Positions 16,430-24,976 of a DNA stretch of 45,369 bases are shown here, in pieces; positions within the stretch are counted from its first letter, which is position 1; each line of letters opens with the position of its first letter. Location of the stretch: NCBI GenBank assembly GCA_007130045.1, contig SLTG01000019.1, forward strand, positions 1-45,369. The letters run 5' to 3'. This DNA comes from Opitutales bacterium (GTDB lineage: Bacteria; Verrucomicrobiota; Verrucomicrobiia; Opitutales; T3Sed10-336). Below the pieces are notes generated by a model. It saw only the letters and a list, made by a program, of their open reading frames with translations, was not told the DNA's origin and made no database searches. Position numbers and translations under genes: made by a program.

Positions 16430-17446
16430 ATGGCGACCTCCAAATCAAGACTGGGAAGAGGGCTGGGAGGGCTGATTTCGGGCGGTTCGGGATCGTCCGG
16501 GACGAAGGCACCCGCCGCCTCCGCAAGCGCGGATGGTTCCGGAACACGTGCAACGGCGAAAAAGAAGACAGCCGCCGGGGCACAGGGCAAGAAGGGGGCG
16601 GCGCGGAATTCCGCCCCGGTGCCCGGCGAAGTGGAGGTGACCGGGTACCGCGAGGTTTCCGTCTCCCGGATCGATCCCAATCCCTATCAGCCGCGAAAGA
16701 GCTTCGACGAGGAACACTTGCGGGAGCTGATGGAGAGCATCCGTTCGGAGGGGCTTCTGCAACCTGTCGTCGTAAGGGAGGCGGGCGAGCGGTTTCAGTT
16801 GATTGCGGGTGAACGACGCTGGCGGGCGTGCCAGGCATTGGAGATGAAGAGCCTTCCGGCGCGGGTAATCGATGCCAGCGATGCTTCTTCGGCTTCGATT
16901 TCGCTGATCGAAAACCTGCAGCGCGAAGGGCTTAACCCGATCGAAGAGGCGATGGGGTACGCGAGCCTGATGAGGGATTTCGATTTGACACAGGAGGCTG
17001 TGGCCGAACGGGTCGGCAAACGGCGTGCCAGCGTGGCCAACAGTCTCCGGCTCCTTCAACTGGAGGATGAAATACAGGGATACCTGTCCAAAGGACTGAT
17101 CTCGACGGGACATTCGAAGGTCTTGCTTGGCGTTGAAAGCAGCGCGACGCGGTTGTTGCTGGCGCGGAAGGTGATCGAGGATGGGCTCAGCGTGAGGGCG
17201 CTGGAGAAAGCGGTGGAGGAGAGCAGGCGTCCGCAGCGGAATACCTTTGGGAACAACCGCTCCGTTCCGCCGTCGGAAGCCTCGGCGGTACGCGATCTGG
17301 AGAAGCGTATTTCATCGATGCTGAACACCCGCGTTGTGCTCAAGCATTCGCCGAAGAAGGGAAGACTTATCATCGAATATTTCGGCAACGAGGATTTGAC
17401 GCGGATAATGGAGAAAATCGGGGTGAACGACTCTCATCTCGGATAG
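16430..17446 (+). CDS. parB: Chromosome partitioning protein ParB
   Basis: A centromere-binding CTPase clamp, 338 residues from the ATG at 16430 (a TTG codon directly before it is also in frame). The N-terminal ParA-activating motif RLGRGLGGLI (7-16) is followed by a 55-residue Ala/Lys/Gly linker. The CTP/parS domain has PNPYQPRKSF, GERRWRAC (127-134) and ENLQREGLNPIEEA. The helix-turn-helix lies around LTQEAVAERVGKRRASVANS, with a C-terminal dimerisation segment near the end (TRVVLKHSPKKGRLIIEYFG). No parA gene lies next to it: the upstream neighbour is the LysM protein and secG is downstream. No parS-like site was seen in the window. Confidence 0.96.
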   Translation: MATSKSRLGRGLGGLISGGSGSSGTKAPAASASADGSGTRATAKKKTAAGAQGKKGAARNSAPVPGEVEVTGYREVSVSRIDPNPYQPRKSFDEEHLRELMESIRSEGLLQPVVVREAGERFQLIAGERRWRACQALEMKSLPARVIDASDASSASISLIENLQREGLNPIEEAMGYASLMRDFDLTQEAVAERVGKRRASVANSLRLLQLEDEIQGYLSKGLISTGHSKVLLGVESSATRLLLARKVIEDGLSVRALEKAVEESRRPQRNTFGNNRSVPPSEASAVRDLEKRISSMLNTRVVLKHSPKKGRLIIEYFGNEDLTRIMEKIGVNDSHLG

Positions 17447-17570
17447 AGTCCCACGTTGGTGGAACAGGCATTGAAATTCAGGGTCGGAAATCGGTGAATG
17501 CTATTTTCGCCTTGCGCCCGGAGGCGGGAGGTGGCAGCATTTCCCCTTTTTCTCGTTCAACACGTTACTT

Positions 17571-17972
17571 ATGAACTTCCTGATACCACTTTTAACCGTC
17601 GTTCTTCTTATGGTCAGCCTTTTCATGGTGCTGATCATACTGATGCAGAAGGCCAAGTCCGATGGAGGAATGGGGGCCGCGATGGGCGGCGGCGCCGCGG
17701 AATCGGCTTTTGGGGCCGAGACGAATACCGTGTTGAGGAAAGCGACGATTTATTGTTCGGTCATTTTCTTTGTTCTAAGCTTTGGCATCTACCTGGCGCA
17801 CCAGCATCAGCGATACCAGGCGGAGACTCCGCGCGGCCTGGAACAGATAACGCCGACGGACGAGCCGGAAGGAGCCGGTGAGACAGGCGGGGAAGATTTT
17901 GAAGGTTTTTTTCGTGAGGCTCCTCAACTGAGCGATCCGGAAGAATCCGATCCGGAGACGGTAGGTGATTGA
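17571..17972 (+). CDS. secG: Protein translocase subunit SecG
   Basis: The small SecYEG channel subunit. It has two hydrophobic helices (about residues 3-25 and 57-76), joined by the typical conserved loop LMQKAKSDGGMGAAMGGGAAESAFG. At 133 residues it is longer than many SecG proteins because of an acidic C-terminal tail (EEPEG-type, rich in Glu, Asp, Pro and Gly) after residue 85. The tail would face the exterior if the topology is as in E. coli. It lies 124 bp after parB. Confidence 0.95.
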   Translation: MNFLIPLLTVVLLMVSLFMVLIILMQKAKSDGGMGAAMGGGAAESAFGAETNTVLRKATIYCSVIFFVLSFGIYLAHQHQRYQAETPRGLEQITPTDEPEGAGETGGEDFEGFFREAPQLSDPEESDPETVGD

Positions 17973-18030
17973 TCGGCCATTCCGGCCCTTGTCCTGAATC
18001 TTTGCCTTATTTGGCAGGATTGCCGCACCG

Positions 18031-18915
18031 ATGATTTTTCGGCATAAGTGCTTTTATGTTTTCTTATGGGTTTTTCTGTTCCTGCTTTGGCCGGAATGGG
18101 AAAGCGTTGCCCAGCGCAGGCTTCAGGACCTTGTCGACCCGATTCAAGATTTGGATCGCGAGGCGGGGGAAGCTTTCCTCGAGGAATTCCGGAGTCTGGG
18201 TACCCGTGCCGACTACAGTTTCAAGTTTTCGTTGCGTACGATGCCGCGCAGGGGTCCGGAGCGATACTTTGACGGACGCATGTGGGGAAGCCGCAACCGC
18301 GTTGGACCGATAACCCTCATTGAGATCCGCGAAAGGGAAGAGACGGACAACCGCGTTCGGTTGCTGGTACAGAACGGCAGGGAAGCGGCGGTTTGGAAGG
18401 CGGTGCCGGGACCTGGAGGTTTGTATGAGGTGACACGCGTCGGCGTCGAGGACTGGTTTACGCCGGTCATGGGCACGGATTACACGGTCTTTGATTTACA
18501 GATGCCATTCATATTCTGGGACGATTTCGATTACGAAGGGGTGTTTCGCGTCCGCGGACGGCCCTGCCACGTATTCAACATGAACCCTCCCGGGGAATTC
18601 GCAAAGGAGCACTCGAGTCCCGCATCGATACGAATGTTCCTGGACGCGGAGTTCAAAGCACTATTCCGGGCGGAGAGCGTCAATCCGGAAGAGGAAGTTG
18701 AGCGAACCTTCTCAGTGCTGGATTTCAAGAAAGTCCAGGATGAGTGGATTGTGAAGACGATCGATCTGCGCGACGACGAATCGCTGGACAAGACGCGGTT
18801 TCAGGTGAACCACGCCGCAATGGACCTGAGCCTGCCGGCTTCGGTCTTCGATCCGGACAACCTGGGGGGCCGACTTCCCTCTGTGGATTCCGACCGGCTC
18901 TCGCGGGTTAACTGA
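18031..18915 (+). CDS. Exported LolA-like (outer-membrane lipoprotein-sorting type) protein
   Basis: A 294-residue protein with a clear signal peptide (CFYVFLWVFLFLLWPEWESVAQ, cleavage likely after residue 27). The body is rich in beta strands with the pattern of the LolA/LolB-like fold used by proteins annotated as outer membrane lipoprotein-sorting protein. A region of mobile substrate binding is followed by FDLQMPFIFWDDFDYEG, a cofactor-free core and EWIVKTIDLRDDESLDKTRF near the end. There is no lipobox. It sits 58 bp after secG, in the same direction. Carrying a lipid or lipoprotein across the periplasm is the family expectation; nothing here identifies the cargo. Confidence 0.75.
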   Translation: MIFRHKCFYVFLWVFLFLLWPEWESVAQRRLQDLVDPIQDLDREAGEAFLEEFRSLGTRADYSFKFSLRTMPRRGPERYFDGRMWGSRNRVGPITLIEIREREETDNRVRLLVQNGREAAVWKAVPGPGGLYEVTRVGVEDWFTPVMGTDYTVFDLQMPFIFWDDFDYEGVFRVRGRPCHVFNMNPPGEFAKEHSSPASIRMFLDAEFKALFRAESVNPEEEVERTFSVLDFKKVQDEWIVKTIDLRDDESLDKTRFQVNHAAMDLSLPASVFDPDNLGGRLPSVDSDRLSRVN

Positions 18916-18950
18916 GCAGGTTTTTAATCGTATCTGACAAGACAATCCCA

Positions 18951-19646
18951 ATGTCCGACAATATGCTTCGCCGACTGAAGAAATTAGGAGTTATCTTTGA
19001 TTTGGATGGAACACTTGTGAACAGCATGCCGATGGTTGTGGCTGCGTTTACCTATGCCGTGAAACACTTCGGAATGAGCCCATCGGAAGAGGAAGTGATC
19101 GCACGGCTCGGAGGTCCGCCGGACGCCTGCTTGCGCAACCTGCTTGGGCAGGACCGGCATCTGCCTGAGGCGATGGACCGTTTGGTGGATTACCATCAGC
19201 GGAATCGCGATTCGATCCAGCCGTTCGAAGGCGCCGAATCGCTCCTCGAACAACTCCTCAGGTCGCGGACGAAGGTGGCGTTGTGGACCGGGAGGGAGCG
19301 GGAGACGACCTCGGAGATCCTTGCCCGGAACGGTTGGTGGAAATATTTTCAACTCGTGGTGTGCGGGGATGATTTCGAAACGCATAAACCGGACCCGGAA
19401 GGGCTGAACCACATTCTCGACGAGCTTTCGCTGTCGAGTTCCGACGTGATATTTCTTGGTGACGCCGACGTCGATGTTCTGGCCGGGTACGCGGTTCAGG
19501 TTCCCACTTTGCTGATCCGCAACGGTCGCCGCGTGTCCGATCATATCAAGCGAATCAGTCGCGAATGGGTGGAGACACCCCAGCAGGCCTACGACATTGT
19601 GTCGGCCAAAGTAATAACCGAGGCGTCTCCGTTTCGGGTGGAGTAG
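18951..19646 (+). CDS. HAD-superfamily phosphatase (phosphoglycolate phosphatase-like)
   Basis: A 231-residue hydrolase with all HAD motifs: I FDLDGTLVNS (nucleophile Asp17, acid/base Asp19), II LWTGRE (Thr113), III HKPDPEG (Lys146) and IV LGDADVD (Asp171, Asp175). A helical cap lies between motifs I and II (about residues 25-95), as in the Gph/beta-phosphoglucomutase subclass. The substrate cannot be read from the sequence; small phosphorylated metabolites are typical. It starts 35 bp after the LolA-like gene and probably ends that transcript. The next gene is convergent. Confidence 0.9.
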   Translation: MSDNMLRRLKKLGVIFDLDGTLVNSMPMVVAAFTYAVKHFGMSPSEEEVIARLGGPPDACLRNLLGQDRHLPEAMDRLVDYHQRNRDSIQPFEGAESLLEQLLRSRTKVALWTGRERETTSEILARNGWWKYFQLVVCGDDFETHKPDPEGLNHILDELSLSSSDVIFLGDADVDVLAGYAVQVPTLLIRNGRRVSDHIKRISREWVETPQQAYDIVSAKVITEASPFRVE

Positions 19647-19720
19647 TGGTGTGTTCCAAAAATCCGGGATGATCGGGTGTCGGGAATGTTCATTCCTGCA
19701 TTGCCGTCGCGAAGGCCAAG

Positions 19721-20851
19721 TTACTTGAGAACTTTCTGGGTTTCAGGATCGAAGAGGTGCGCCCTTTCCATTCCGAAGGTCAGTTTGACGCTGGTGTTGA
19801 TGTCAAACCGTTCGGTGCTGCGAACCCGGGCGATGAACGAATTGGCGCCCGAGTCCAGGTAAAGGTAGGTTTCGGACCCCATCGGTTCGGAGATCTCGAC
19901 CTGCGCTTCGATCGTGTATCTTGGATCGGGCGAGGAGACGTTCAGGGTGTCGTTGATGTCTTCCGGACGAATCCCGAAGATCACCGGTTTGTTGACGTAG
20001 CCGTTGGCCTTGCGCGCGAGGTTCTCGGCAAGATGAAAAACGAGCCGGGTCTCGGATTCGTTCTCTTCGACAAAAAGGACGCTGTTTCCCTCTTGTTTGA
20101 CCGAGCCATTGAACAGGTTCATGGGCGGGCTTCCTATGAATCCGGCCACGAAAATGTTTTCAGGATAGTTGTACAGGTCGAGCGGTTTGGCGACCTGCAT
20201 GATGTCGCCGTCCTTCATTACCGTAATCCGGTCGCCCATGCTCATAGCTTCGACCTGGTCGTGTGTGACGTAGATCATGGTGGCGGCGAGGCGGGCATGG
20301 AGTTTGGAAATTTCGGTGCGCATGGAGACGCGCATTTTTGCGTCGAGGTTGGACAGGGGCTCGTCGAGCAGGAATACTTTCGGGTGCCGGACAATGGCGC
20401 GACCGACGGCGACGCGCTGGCGTTGTCCGCCCGACAGGGCTTTGGGCTTGCGAGCGAGAAGTTCGCCGATCCCGAGAATGTTGGAGGCTTCGTTGACGCG
20501 CCGTTCGATTTCGCTCTTGGGTAACTTGCGAAGCTTAAGGCCGAAAGCCATGTTGTTGAACACGCTCATGTGGGGATAGAGCGCGTAGTTCTGAAAGACC
20601 ATCGCGATGTCACGGTTCTTGGGTGGCACGCCGTTGACAACAGAGCCGTCGATGGAGACCGTGCCTTCCGAGATTTCCTCCAGCCCGGCGATCATCCGTA
20701 GCGTGGTGGATTTGCCGCATCCGGACGGTCCGACGAGTACCATGAACTCACGATCGCGGATCGTCAGGTCGATGGAGTTGACGGCGCGGACGTCCGGGCC
20801 CTTTCCGCCCGGAAAGACCTTGGCGAGTTTCTCGAGATGAACAGTGGCCAT
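19721..20851 (-). CDS. ABC transporter ATP-binding protein, sugar type (UgpC/MalK/MsmX family)
   Basis: A 376-residue ATPase from the ATG at 20851; the ORF upstream to 21061 is not family-like. It has Walker [10 protein letters not shown] (41-49), Q-loop [11 protein letters not shown], signature [15 protein letters not shown] (139-153), Walker B FLLDEP (160-165), D-loop SNLDAKMR and switch VTHDQ (His197). The C-terminal 140 residues form the OB-type regulatory domain seen in MalK-like subunits ([11 protein letters not shown]). There is no permease or binding-protein gene next to it, so it probably serves one or more sugar importers encoded elsewhere, as MsmX and MsmK do. It is convergent with the HAD gene. 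Confidence 0.93.
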   Translation of the reverse strand: MATVHLEKLAKVFPGGKGPDVRAVNSIDLTIRDREFMVLVGPSGCGKSTTLRMIAGLEEISEGTVSIDGSVVNGVPPKNRDIAMVFQNYALYPHMSVFNNMAFGLKLRKLPKSEIERRVNEASNILGIGELLARKPKALSGGQRQRVAVGRAIVRHPKVFLLDEPLSNLDAKMRVSMRTEISKLHARLAATMIYVTHDQVEAMSMGDRITVMKDGDIMQVAKPLDLYNYPENIFVAGFIGSPPMNLFNGSVKQEGNSVLFVEENESETRLVFHLAENLARKANGYVNKPVIFGIRPEDINDTLNVSSPDPRYTIEAQVEISEPMGSETYLYLDSGANSFIARVRSTERFDINTSVKLTFGMERAHLFDPETQKVLK

Positions 20852-20900
20852 GATGGATTGGATGAGGATTCGTGAGGCGTTGCGTATCTGGTTCGCGATG

Positions 20901-20935
20901 CTTTCGCACGTAAAAGGGACTAACGTACGTGAAAG
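20901..20935. promoter_or_regulatory. Imperfect inverted repeat upstream of the ABC ATPase gene
   Basis: CTTT-cg-CACGTA at 20901-20912 pairs with TACGTG-AAAG at 20926-20935, giving 10-bp arms with a 2-base bulge. It lies 50-85 bp upstream of the minus-strand ABC ATPase start. Position and symmetry suit a regulator site, but no matching regulator is in the window. The rest of the spacer 20852-21193 (342 bp) is otherwise gene-free and turns strongly AT-rich from about 21050 toward the H1-tailed gene. TATAAC at 21172-21177 may be a -10 for that gene. Confidence 0.3.
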
Positions 20936-21193
20936 CCAACCTAGCGTCCCTGGGTTTCGGGACGCAAACGTCTTCGTGCAAATTCCACCGGCGCGACGGC
21001 ATGGAATCGAATCGATCGAAGAATGAATTCGAGGTTTGTATTGGAGGCCGTGAAGAATCAAAATTTCTTATAATTTTTGTATTGAAAGATATAAGGTATG
21101 TATTTAATTTCCATTACCAAGAGATTTTTTGGCAGGCATCGTTTGAAATAAAACAAAACATAAAAAGAAAATATAACCTCAGCTCCCATCATT

Positions 21194-21796
21194 ATGCCCA
21201 GCAAGAAAACCAGTGTAAGAGCTCCGCTCACGTTCGACTTGAGCGAAAGCCTACTGAACAAAGTGGACGAGTATCGCAGGAAGTCCGGATTGAGTTCCAA
21301 CAGCGCAGTCATACGAAACGCGATACAGCAGTATGACTTCTCCGCGTACCAGAGCGACGACCAGGCTCACCGGCAAATTTCGGTCAGGATAGATGCCGGT
21401 CAAAAGAAGGAGCTGTTAAAAGCGGCGCGACAAAAGAAGACCAGTATCGGCGAGTTGTTGCGTGCCGCTTTGGAGGGACTTTCAGAACCGCCTGCAAGCG
21501 CAGGCGGTTCTAAAACCGCAAAGAAAGGAAAAATGGTGAAGAAACAAGTGAGGAAAAAAGCGGCGAAAAAGAAAGCCGTGAAGAAATCGACCCGGAAAGC
21601 CGTGAAGAAATCGGTCGCCAAGAAGGCAGCCAAGAAGAAGACCGCAGCCAAGAAGAAGACCGCAAGGAAAGGGGTGGCAAAAAAGAAAACGGCCAAGAAG
21701 GCCGTGAAAAAGAAAGCTGCCGCCAAGAAAAAGAGCGCGAAGAAGGCGGTAAAGAAGAAAGCAGCAAAAAAGAAAACAGCCAGAAAGAGAAAATAA
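21194..21796 (+). CDS. Tandem ribbon-helix-helix protein with histone H1-like Lys/Ala tail
   Basis: A 200-residue basic protein in three parts. Residues 11-46 (PLTFDLSESLLNKVDEY and onward) and 61-95 (QISVRIDAGQKKELLKAA and onward) each read as a short beta strand followed by two helices, the ribbon-helix-helix DNA-binding pattern, apparently repeated in tandem. Residues 97-107 are a Pro/Ala/Gly/Ser joint encoded by a perfect palindrome. Residues 108-200 are almost purely Lys, Ala, Val, Thr and Arg in KKAxKK-type repeats, as in bacterial histone H1-like proteins (Hc1, AlgP-type tails). Specific binding by the RHH parts with non-specific DNA or nucleoid binding by the tail is an inference. It is preceded by a very AT-rich spacer. 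The start ATG at 21194 follows TATAAC by 16 bp, so the leader would be short. Confidence 0.85.
   Translation: MPSKKTSVRAPLTFDLSESLLNKVDEYRRKSGLSSNSAVIRNAIQQYDFSAYQSDDQAHRQISVRIDAGQKKELLKAARQKKTSIGELLRAALEGLSEPPASAGGSKTAKKGKMVKKQVRKKAAKKKAVKKSTRKAVKKSVAKKAAKKKTAAKKKTARKGVAKKKTAKKAVKKKAAAKKKSAKKAVKKKAAKKKTARKRK
21484..21511. repeat. 28-bp perfect inverted repeat inside the H1-tailed gene
   Basis: AGAACCGCCTGC (21484-21495) and GCAGGCGGTTCT (21500-21511) are exact reverse complements separated by the 4 bases AAGC. The element codes in frame for the joint EPPASAGGS between the RHH part and the Lys/Ala tail. On the other strand it reads LEPPALAGGS, a peptide I remember as recurring in hypothetical ORFs of several genomes, which would fit a dispersed palindromic repeat. 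There is no second copy in this window. Confidence 0.8.
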
Positions 21797-21940
21797 TCTT
21801 CCGATGAACGGCCTGTGGCTTGCCTTCGGGAAGCTTGCGGGTCGCAGCCAGGATTTGTTCGGTCGTTCGGTTGATTTTGGATTCCGAGCGGCACAAGATG
21901 CCGGCTTCTCTAAACAAGGAAGAATCAAGACTGGCGGAAA

Positions 21941-21989
21941 GGGGATTCCGGTTGCGGAAGGAATGCAGCAGCCGAATCCTCTTTTTTTT
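21941..21989 (+). terminator. Intrinsic terminator downstream of the H1-tailed gene
   Basis: GGGGATTC, a bulged C and GGTTGC pair with GCAGCC and GAATCCTC (14 pairs, including two G-T), with a 12-base loop, followed at once by eight T. It lies 145 bp after the stop at 21796. The spacer 21797-22106 otherwise holds no gene; only a small GCTT/AAGC hairpin near 21830 and the downstream promoter were seen. Confidence 0.8.
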
Positions 21990-22061
21990 GCGAGGTGACA
22001 GCTCTATCCTCCGGACGCCCGCACGTGAAGGTCATTGCCGCGCGGTCATTGAAACATAGGC

Positions 22062-22090
22062 TTGATTCGTCTCGCGCGTTTCCCTACTTA
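22062..22090 (+). promoter_or_regulatory. Probable promoter of the aspartate-type aminotransferase
   Basis: TTGATT (22062-22067), a 17-bp spacer and TACTTA (22085-22090). A start near 22097 would leave a leader of about 10 bases before the ATG at 22107, with no Shine-Dalgarno sequence visible. Confidence 0.5.
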
Positions 22091-22106
22091 TCGTTCTTTT
22101 CGTTGC

Positions 22107-23303
22107 ATGACAGATTCAACTGAGAGGAAGCTTTCCACATGGGCGGAGAACATCTCGCCTTCACCGACGCTTGAGGTGGACGCCAAGGCGAAAGCGCTTA
22201 AGGCGGCGGGAGAGGACGTGTGCGGGTTTGGCGCGGGGGAGCCCGACTTTGACACGCCCGAGTTCATCAAGGAGGCGGCGATTCGTGCGCTTCGGGAAGG
22301 GAGAACCAAGTACGCTCCGGCGGCGGGAATCCCGGAGTTGCGCCGCGCGCTGGCGGAGCGGTGGATGTCGGTCAACGGCATCGCGCGGCTCGATCCGTCT
22401 CAAGTGATCGTGAGCCCCGGCGGAAAATTCTCATGCTACCTGGCTATCCTTGCGGTGTGCAGTCCCGGCGACGAGGTGCTTGTTCCGGCGCCGTACTGGG
22501 TCAGCTATCCGGAAATGGTCAAGCTTTCCGGAGCGACGCCGTCGTACCTGTCGACCGATGACACCACTCGGTTTCGGATTTCGCCCGAACAGTTCGAAGA
22601 GGCGATTACGCCGCGCACACGCCTCCTGATCCTGAACAGTCCGTCGAACCCGACGGGAGCGGCATATACGCGTGAAGAGTTGGAGAAGCTGGTCGAGGTT
22701 GCCCTTCGACGCAACGTGTACATTCTTTCCGACGAGATTTACGAACAGCTTCTCTACGATGAGGTCGAGCATTGCAGTCCGGCTTCGTTCAGTGAGGACG
22801 CGGCACGGGCGGTGATCACGGTTTCGGGATTCAGCAAGACGTACGCGATGACCGGTTGGCGCCTCGGGACGATGGCCGCCCCCCCTCTAATTGCCAAGGC
22901 GGTCGCCGATTTGCAGAGTCAGATCGCTTCCAACGCGACCACCTTCGCTCAGTACGGCGCGCTCGAAGCATTGCGGAACGAAGAGGCGGCGACGAGCGCG
23001 GTAGGTGAGATGCTGAAGGTTTTTGACCGAAGAAGAAGAACGCTGCACTGCGGCTTGACCGCGATCGACCGCGTGAGTTGCGTGCTCGCCCAGGGCGCGT
23101 TTTACCTATTTCCCCGCATCTCGGACCTGGGGATGGATTCGACCGCATTCGCCTCCGCGCTGCTCGAAAAAGAGAAAGTCGCCGCCGTTCCAGGCGCGGC
23201 ATTCGGAGCCGACGAGTACCTCCGGTTAAGTTACGCGGTTGCGGACGAGATCATCGAGAAAGGCGTTGAACGTCTGGGCCGTTTTTGTGAATCCTTGCAT
23301 TGA
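22107..23303 (+). CDS. PLP-dependent aspartate/aromatic aminotransferase (AspAT I-beta type)
   Basis: A fold type I transaminase of 398 residues, starting at the ATG at 22107. The frame opens at 22062, but that codon overlaps the predicted -35. Key residues are [14 protein letters not shown] near the N-terminus, NSPSNPTGA (Asn181), LSDEIYEQL (Asp209, Tyr212) and Lys244 in [15 protein letters not shown]. The C-terminus carries [14 protein letters not shown] with the substrate carboxylate Arg. The spacing fits the thermophile/Rhizobium-type aspartate aminotransferases, which may also act on prephenate or aromatic substrates. It is followed by icd, 56 bp downstream and in the same direction, which supplies 2-oxoglutarate, the usual amino acceptor. 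Confidence 0.93.
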   Translation: MTDSTERKLSTWAENISPSPTLEVDAKAKALKAAGEDVCGFGAGEPDFDTPEFIKEAAIRALREGRTKYAPAAGIPELRRALAERWMSVNGIARLDPSQVIVSPGGKFSCYLAILAVCSPGDEVLVPAPYWVSYPEMVKLSGATPSYLSTDDTTRFRISPEQFEEAITPRTRLLILNSPSNPTGAAYTREELEKLVEVALRRNVYILSDEIYEQLLYDEVEHCSPASFSEDAARAVITVSGFSKTYAMTGWRLGTMAAPPLIAKAVADLQSQIASNATTFAQYGALEALRNEEAATSAVGEMLKVFDRRRRTLHCGLTAIDRVSCVLAQGAFYLFPRISDLGMDSTAFASALLEKEKVAAVPGAAFGADEYLRLSYAVADEIIEKGVERLGRFCESLH

Positions 23304-23359
23304 CACTGGTTTTCCGAGTAACGGAGAAACTAATCACGAATCTGAATCGATCCAGTATT

Positions 23360-24604
23360 ATGTCCTATAAGAACCTGACACCTCCCCAAGGCGACAAGAT
23401 CGCTTTCAACGACGGTCGGCTCACCGTTCCCGAGCGTCCTGTAATTCCCTTTATCGAGGGAGACGGCATCGGACCCGACATATGGGCCGCGGCGAAGCGT
23501 GTGCTGGAAGCGGCCGTGAAAAAAGCCTACCAGGGCGCCCGGGAGATCGTCTGGTTCGAAGTCTTTGCGGGCGAGAAGGCGAACAACGAGTACGGCGAAT
23601 GGTTGCCGGCGGACACGCTGGAAGCGTTCCGCGAGTTTCGTGTCGGTATCAAGGGACCGCTGACGACCCCTGTGGGGGAGGGGATCCGCTCCCTCAACGT
23701 GGCGTTGCGGCAGGAACTGGACCTGTTTACCTGCCTGCGTCCGGTGCGTTATTTCCAGGGAGTCCAGACGCCGTTGAAGCGTCCGGAGGACGTCGATATG
23801 GTGATATTCCGTGAAAACACCGAGGATATCTACGCCGGCATCGAGTTCAAGGAAGGTTCGGAAGAGGCCGAAGCGCTGAAAACGTTTCTCAGGGAAAAGT
23901 ATCCCGCGCTCTACGGGAAGGTGCGGTTCCCGGATTCGGCGGGGTTCGGCATTAAACCGGTTTCCCGCGAAGGGACCGCGAGGATCGTTCGCGCGGCCAT
24001 CCGGTACGCGATCGAGCAGGGGCGCAAGAGCGTCACGCTCGTTCACAAAGGGAACATCATGAAGTTTACCGAGGGAGCCTTCCGGGACTGGGGGTACGAG
24101 GTCGCGAAGAAAGAATTTCAGGCCGAAGAGCTCGATGGCGGGCCGTGGTGCAGGCTTCCGAACGGAATCGTGGTCAAGGACGTCATCGCGGACGCGTTCC
24201 TTCAGCAGATTTTAATGAGGCCCGGTGACTACGAGGTCATCGCGACGTTGAATCTCAACGGCGACTACATTTCCGACGCTCTCGCGGCCGAGGTTGGTGG
24301 AATCGGGATTGCCCCGGGGGGCAACATCAATTTCGAATCCGGGCACGCGATTTTCGAGGCGACACACGGAACTGCGCCCAAGTACGCCGGCCAGGACAAA
24401 GTCAATCCCGGATCGGTGATCCTCTCGGGAGAGATGATGCTCCGGCACCTGGGGTGGAACGAAGCCGCCGACGCGTTGATGAAAGGTCTCGAGGCGACCC
24501 TGGCCGCGAAGATTGTCACTTACGACCTCGCCCGGATGATTGAGGGCAGCACGGAGGTCAAATGCTCCGAATTCGGGGACGCGATCATCGAGCGCATGGC
24601 CTGA
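23360..24604 (+). CDS. icd: Isocitrate dehydrogenase, NADP-dependent
   Basis: Oxidative decarboxylation of isocitrate to 2-oxoglutarate in the TCA cycle. The protein has 414 residues from the ATG at 23360 (an in-frame start at 23300 adds 20 non-conserved residues). The isocitrate site is [14 protein letters not shown] with the regulatory Ser111 (Ser113 of E. coli), then [26 protein letters not shown] and [12 protein letters not shown]. Metal ligands are around [15 protein letters not shown]. Lys341-Tyr342 in [15 protein letters not shown] match the pair that selects NADP in E. coli. The phosphorylatable Ser is kept, but no aceK gene is nearby. Confidence 0.97.
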   Translation: MSYKNLTPPQGDKIAFNDGRLTVPERPVIPFIEGDGIGPDIWAAAKRVLEAAVKKAYQGAREIVWFEVFAGEKANNEYGEWLPADTLEAFREFRVGIKGPLTTPVGEGIRSLNVALRQELDLFTCLRPVRYFQGVQTPLKRPEDVDMVIFRENTEDIYAGIEFKEGSEEAEALKTFLREKYPALYGKVRFPDSAGFGIKPVSREGTARIVRAAIRYAIEQGRKSVTLVHKGNIMKFTEGAFRDWGYEVAKKEFQAEELDGGPWCRLPNGIVVKDVIADAFLQQILMRPGDYEVIATLNLNGDYISDALAAEVGGIGIAPGGNINFESGHAIFEATHGTAPKYAGQDKVNPGSVILSGEMMLRHLGWNEAADALMKGLEATLAAKIVTYDLARMIEGSTEVKCSEFGDAIIERMA

Positions 24605-24766
24605 ACCGGGTTCGGGCAACTTGTCCGCGGAAAGCAGGTTGAACGAAGCGGATGGCAGGCGGTTCCCAATCGCCTGACTGGCAATGAGTTATAGCTTGTG
24701 ATTTGCAGGGCGGCCGTCTGTTGAAGCCACGAAAGCAAAAAATGCTGAAATTTCCAGCGAAAAGGA

Positions 24767-24795
24767 TTGACGGAAATTCGCAGATTTTTCAGATT
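24767..24795 (+). promoter_or_regulatory. Possible promoter of the tRNA-Thr/tuf transcript
   Basis: TTGACG (24767-24772) is followed after 17 bp by CAGATT, a poor -10; other registers are no better. The site is in the right place, 50-80 bp before tRNA-Thr, in an AT-rich pocket of an otherwise empty 241-bp spacer. Treat it as a weak call. Confidence 0.3.
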
Positions 24796-24845
24796 CTCCC
24801 TTTTCCTATTCTTTGGATGCGCTCGATGGGGACGATTCGGGATCC

Positions 24846-24918
<73 letters not shown>

Positions 24919-24976
24919 CCGGTTTACCACCCTCAATCCGCTTTTAGCAAAAGCAAACAATCAACGACTAACTTAA

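Noticed and set aside
21941-21989. GGAAGGAA...GCAGCC resembles the tip of SRP RNA
   Set aside because: The 5' arm lacks the GGTCAGG part and the GGAA loop would not close properly. The sequence pairs much better as an intrinsic terminator with a T tail.
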